Source: Morinoia aosen (taxonomy: Eukaryota > Arthropoda > Malacostraca > Amphipoda > Talitridae). From it: a stretch of 64,000 nucleotides of DNA. The DNA lies in the NCBI GenBank assembly GCA_030386875.1, contig CM059570.1:34587422-34651421 (forward strand), in the 5' to 3' direction. Each line of letters opens with the position of its first letter. Position 1 is the first letter of the stretch. A program made the translations under genes and the position numbers. This document shows positions 60,419-64,000 of this stretch, one piece after another. A model generated the notes under the pieces. It searched no databases, was not told the origin of the DNA, and saw only the letters and a program-made list of their open reading frames with translations.

Positions 60419-60524
60419 CAGGTAAAGATGCCAGATTGGTCTTTTTTCTGGCTGAAATCCTCAAGTTTGGGGAGTTTTCGAATAGCATTTAACCATGAAG
60501 ACCACTCAGCATCAGGCAATCCTG
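60419..60524. mobile_element. ~100-bp MITE-like element, second complete copy
   Basis: It begins CAGGTAAAGATGCCAGATTG and shares GTCTTTTTTCTGGC, TTCAAGTTTGG and AGTTTTTCGAATA blocks with the family. The right end CATCAGGCAATCCTG matches the expected AATCTGGTAACCCTG at 11 of 15 positions, giving 106 bp against 98 bp for the copy at 33060. Another left-type end (CAGGGTTGCTAGATTTT) starts at once at 60525, as if two copies lie head to tail. Confidence 0.55.
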
Positions 60525-61231
60525 CAGGGTTGCTAGATTTTGAGGGTCTTAATAGTCATATTTCATTTTAAAAGGCCTAAATTTGCGAGTTTTGCCTGGC
60601 ATAAGAGATAGTTTTTCGATCTGGTCTCGAAACATAACACAAAAATACTCTAGTGCGTGGAGTTATTCAACAGCTAAAACCGTAGAATTTAGTCATGGGA
60701 AAATAGTCGTACGCCTCGAACTCGGTAGTGTCAGTCAGCGCTGAAAAAATAGTCCCAAGAGGAAGCTCTGTAATACTGCAAGATTGCCCATCGCGCGATC
60801 ATCGATCGTGCAATCATCAAGGTTGCCCATCGTCATGCATAGATATTTTTTGGCTGCGCACCCCAAATTTCTCTCCAGGCCGATGTCGTCCTTCTTCAAG
60901 TTTTTAAAACTTTCTACAAAACTTTATAAAGAAACACTCTCTTGCAGCACCCATGTGAAAGATATTTTATTAGTTTCTCAGAAAACATTGCAAAATATGT
61001 GCAATTCTATTTAAATGCAATATAATTGAGTGATCTAATATAACTGATGAATGAGCTTAATTTTAACACGTGAATCTAAGAAGAGACTTTCCATGAGTAC
61101 CATTTTCGGAAACATCATTCACGAGTTATTTTTTGCGCATTTTTTTTGATTGATTTAATGCTAGGGACATTTCAGAAATGCTTGTTGAAGCCCATGACCC
61201 ACAAGGCAGCACCCAAATATTTCTTCCCAGA
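60525..61231. other. Second MITE-like end, then no recognised gene
   Basis: The first 17 bases look like the left end of the ~100-bp family. A truncated copy may extend to about 60600. The rest is unrecognised. Clustered GATCATCGATCGTGC words lie near 60799-60813. Confidence 0.4.
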
Positions 61232-61430
61232 ATTAGATTGCAGAGCAAGTCCAGGGTTCTTCTTGTGAGCGCGGGAAAAACACTCTCCTGTAAACCATAC
61301 CTGAGCAAAACAGCACACGCGAGAATTAGACCGGTGAGCAAGTCTTTGGTTCTTTCTATGAGAGCAGTAAAGAAAATTTCTTGAGAACCATACCTGAGCA
61401 AAACAACACATGCATGGTCCATCGCTAAGA
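61232..61430. repeat. 93-bp tandem duplication, 2 copies
   Basis: ATTAGA.. at 61232 and 61325 begin two copies of 93 bases that share GAGCAAGTC, TTCTTTCTRTGAGAGC-like and AACCATACCTGAGCAAAACA words. Thirty-one codons per unit keep the minus strand open (61126-61492) with a CFAQVWF...-type repeat. This is explained by the period. Confidence 0.85.
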
Positions 61431-61814
61431 ATTATGAGCGCTTTCCAGCGAAGGAAGTCTTTGCTTTTTCCTTTCGGTGTGGAAACAAACATTGATGTCG
61501 CAATTTAAGCGTTTGTTTGTTACATGTAAAAAATCCATTTTTCTTTTTGACGGTTAATTGAATGCCTTCATTGTATTGTATCGCAAAATATATGGTTATA
61601 AAAGCACATTTTGGTTCGATTCAAATGTAGCATGATGTATGCAGAATTTATTCTCATCATTGTAAAAAGATTGTTTGACTATTGTGAGCCATAGACCCAA
61701 TTAACCTACCTCGGACCATCCTCGATCACCTACCTTGAACAAGGCAAAAATGTACCTTTTATAGTAAAATAGGAGCCTATGCATTGCTCAGAATGGAAGT
61801 TTTAACTCTTACTT
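61431..61814. other. No gene recognised
   Basis: AT-rich spacer up to the rDNA-like fragment. Confidence 0.5.
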
Positions 61815-62042
61815 TCACGCGGGCGTCCTTCCTCGGCGAGCGCAACGACAAATGGGATCGCGATCTCCTACCCTAAAAAATGGGATCGTCTTCCTGCCTG
61901 GAGAGGCAGAAGCCGCTAAGCGTCCTAGAGCCTTCGCATCTTCATGTGCTCAGGCACGTCGTTTGGAGGCCAACCACATCGGCTGGATTTGAGGTCCCGC
62001 TGCACTGCCTCGGCAGTACCGAGACCCCGCTGAATTAAGCAT
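61815..62042 (+). pseudogene. Ribosomal DNA-like fragment (ITS2 / start of 28S)
   Basis: GAGACCCCGCTGAATTAAGC followed by AT at 62021-62042 closely matches the conserved beginning of eukaryotic 28S rRNA (ACCCGCTGAATTTAAGCAT), with one T missing. It is preceded by about 200 GC-richer bases (CGCGGGCGTCC, CTCGGCGAGCGCAACGAC), the composition of an ITS2. Right after the conserved 19 bases the sequence departs from 28S, so this is a truncated, non-functional piece. No 18S, 5.8S or further 28S sequence was found in the window. The ITS2 assignment is inferred from position and composition only. Confidence 0.5.
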
Positions 62043-62230
62043 CATGGTTCGCTGCAAAAACAGAATTTTACTTTGAACGTAGTCTGGGATATATCAATCA
62101 GGTAATATTAGAAAACGAAGCGTGTTATTACATGAGAGCAGCGTGTAATTGACCCGCTCAGACAGGAAGTGAGATGCCAGTTTGCAAAGGATGGCACTGG
62201 AAGAACGGGCCAATGGGAGAGTCGCTTCGC

Positions 62231-62240
62231 GTCACGTGAC
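62231..62240. promoter_or_regulatory. Palindromic E-box GTCACGTGAC
   Basis: A perfect 10-base palindrome with a CACGTG core, about 60 bases upstream of the TATA box of the gene at 62387 in a GC- and CpG-rich stretch. GTCACGTGAC is a preferred site of USF/MITF/TFE-type bHLH-zip factors. Position relative to the promoter supports a proximal element. Regulation is inferred. Confidence 0.5.
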
Positions 62241-62299
62241 CCCGTACTCGCGGTCGCCCGCGTGCAGGGTCGAAATGACTGAACGCGTCACTCTGGAGG

Positions 62300-62307
62300 T
62301 ATATAAG
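62300..62307 (+). promoter_or_regulatory. TATA box (TATATAAG)
   Basis: TATATAAG lies 87 bases upstream of the ATG at 62387 at the edge of a GC-rich promoter stretch. It would place transcription start near 62330-62335, giving a 5' leader of about 55 bases. No upstream ATG lies in that leader. Confidence 0.6.
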
Positions 62308-62386
62308 TGAAGGGTAGAGCTTCTCTAGCCTCGAGTCGATTATTGTAAGTTGTGTTGTAAGGACTAGCGCTGTATAACTCCGCGCA

Positions 62387-62423
62387 ATGAGGCTGGAGTT
62401 AACATATTTGGTGCTGGTGCTCG
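62387..62423 (+). CDS. First coding exon of a secreted-protein gene (partial gene)
   Basis: The ATG at 62387 encodes MRLELTYLVLVLG, split after the first base of the thirteenth codon by a strong donor, CTCG|GTAAGTGAG. A positively charged second residue followed by a leucine- and valine-rich core is a typical start of a signal peptide. A short first exon that ends in phase 1 within or just after the signal peptide, behind a TATA box, is common among arthropod cuticle-protein and peptide-hormone genes. The product cannot be identified because the next exon is not convincingly inside the window. The start is the first ATG after the predicted transcription start. The product would enter the secretory pathway. 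Confidence 0.55.
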
Positions 62424-64000
62424 GTAAGTGAGCAGTGTATTCATCATGCATGACCCCAAGTCGGAATACTCTTCATCCCGTCTTGTTTGCACCTTGGGTT
62501 CAAATGTTGCGGCTACCGACCTGAACAAACAAACGCATCAGCCTGGAATATTATATTTTCTTAGCAGATATGACTGACGAGAAAAACGTAAAGATGTTAC
62601 AGATCGACTGAGACCGCTAAGGTGTTACAGGCATTCAACTTGTGAAATTAGAAATTCGAACTGAAAACTGAACGGTGATAACAAGTTAAAATATTTATTA
62701 GATACATGTTGCCTTTAGTTGTCAGATGATATCTTGCACAATGTAATGGAGTTAAAAACAAATTTATTTCCGAAATCAAACGTTGTCAAAGCACCTGAAA
62801 TAGAAAAATTAACAACTCGAGACAAAGTCGTTACACTCGATATGGTGAACAGTAACAACAAAAACAACAAATCGCGTGACACGAGCTTATCATAGATTCA
62901 TTTGAAAATTTTTTAATTAACATAAGAATGTTTAATTCATTTATAGGAACCAAGATGAAGTGGCTCCATTTGAACACATTAAAATCTTTTGTTATCAAGT
63001 GCTTCATCTAGCAGGTGTTGTAAAACTGGAAAGTACGTAAGAGGCATTTCGAGTCTCCAACTGTATAGAAATCTTCGGATTTATAATTCCCATTTAAACT
63101 CCTCTTGTTTACTAGAGAATATGAACATTTTTCGTTACAATATTTTTAAATTTCACATACAGAAATTAAATTTGAAGCTACAATTAAGACCGTATAACTG
63201 GTTCCGTTTTAAGCTCAGTGTCAACGCGTAGACGAAAAACAATGCAGGCTTCTTTTGATACCAGATCAAATTCAAAAACCGATGCATGTACAATTTATAG
63301 TTTCTGTGATGCAGAACTCAAACGAAAATTTCCGTGAAGTCATCAGTGAACGTGGCAATTATGAGTGAACTTGGGTAAGAAATCGAAATTCATGCTTTAA
63401 TAAGTGCTCACTTACACGAGAAAGCTGCGACAACCAAACGAAAGTGCAAGTGCAGTACAGCCACTCCACGTACAGACCGGATTTTTACTGATTTACGTCG
63501 TTGAAGCAGTGCCGCTGGTAGCGTAAGTCCACTAAGAAGTACTTACATAACCTTCTGCACCGTTTAGATGGCGTAAATTGATTCAAAATTCGACCCCTGG
63601 GCTTGGCGATCAGTTGATGAGAGCACCATATTCATAATTCAAGTGCACTACAGCCATGATATCTACGAGTGAACTAAGGTTAATGTTTATAGCCACAAAG
63701 GCTGAACAAGGATTAGCAAAATAACTGATCCTAGTAAATCATAATCTCCGGCGAATATGTATGCAATTTTGCTTGAATGAAGAGCCAACAATGAAAAAGA
63801 ATAAAGCCAAATTTTCAAGAATAAAGAGCCAAAGGGGTGAAATCATAACACTGAAATGTATAAAATACTAGTGTAGCAGGGATTTGAAACTCTAATTCAT
63901 TCTGTTAACATCAGATCGTTAAATTATGAACAAGTAGGATTAGATTGCTAAAAATTATAAATTCTCAGATGATACTCTATGAAGCGACAGCAGTTTGTAG
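62424..64000 (+). other. Probable first intron of the secreted-protein gene, to the window edge
   Basis: It begins GTAAGTGAG and is AT-rich throughout. Two possible acceptors were examined: TTTTCTTAGCAG near 62571 and TTCATTTATAG near 62945. Each gives only a short phase-compatible frame (14 and 22 codons) before a stop. No coding-like, GC-richer exon is visible before position 64000, so the second exon probably lies beyond the window. Confidence 0.4.

Noticed and set aside
61126-61492. Two overlapping minus ORFs with duplicated CFAQVWF peptide
   Set aside because: Both frames are open because of a 93-bp duplication. No domain or supporting signals.
62571-62615. Second exon of the secreted-protein gene after TTTTCTTAGCAG
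   Set aside because: The phase fits, but the frame ends after about 14 codons in AT-rich sequence, giving a 26-residue product without known features.
62946-63010. Alternative second exon after TTCATTTATAG
   Set aside because: The frame stops after about 21 codons, with AT-rich codons and no recognisable motif.

Overview
This looks like nuclear DNA from a eukaryote, most likely an arthropod (insect or crustacean) with a large, repeat-rich genome. Evidence: AT-rich sequence with no long intact genes, sparse short GC-rich exon-like islands flanked by GT/AG signals, a TATA-box promoter leading into a signal-peptide mini-exon with a phase-1 intron, a Tc1-like transposase relic, tRNA-derived SINEs, small hAT-like non-autonomous elements, and scattered CCTAA-type repeats like the arthropod telomere unit. 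No bacterial gene organisation, operon or CRISPR array is present. The species cannot be named from the window.

Layout. 1-23.9 kb is mostly unrecognised non-coding DNA. It holds a 10-bp repeat (4.0 kb), an hAT-like element with target-site duplication (4.95 kb), an 87-bp tandem array (5.5-6.35 kb), a cluster of three CACGTG E-boxes upstream of a TATATAAG box (8.5-8.8 kb), a fold-back element (12.5-13.0 kb), an 83-bp array (15.4 kb) and a (GT)13 microsatellite. 23.97-24.93 kb is a degenerate Tc1-family transposase on the minus strand. 26-36 kb holds copies of a ~100-bp element with CAGG.TTGCCAGATT-like ends, two copies of one tRNA-derived SINE, a duplicated non-coding block, a 39-bp array and a 12-copy 43-bp array. 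42-49 kb holds a possible second transposase scrap, a 30-bp array, telomere-like CCTAA sequence and a ~120-nt hairpin. 49.9-52.4 kb is the most conspicuous object: a ~95-copy 26-bp minisatellite whose unit lacks stop codons in every forward frame, giving a spurious 773-codon ORF.

Gene evidence is limited to two places. On the minus strand, candidate exons at 54.44-54.31 and 53.59-53.39 kb (both phase 0) and at about 52.6-52.535 kb have splice-like boundaries in a consistent order and could belong to one unrecognised gene. If so, the minisatellite lies in its next intron. On the plus strand, an E-box (62231), a TATA box (62300) and a signal-peptide mini-exon (62387-62423) ending in a strong GTAAGT donor mark the 5' end of a secreted-protein gene that runs out of the window.

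The right end also holds further degenerate tandem arrays, a second hAT-like element with an 8-bp target-site duplication (57.97 kb), and a fragment resembling the ITS2/28S junction of ribosomal DNA (61.8-62.04 kb). Repeat and mobile-element calls rest on direct inspection. Exon calls rest on splice signals, reading frame and base composition, without homology.
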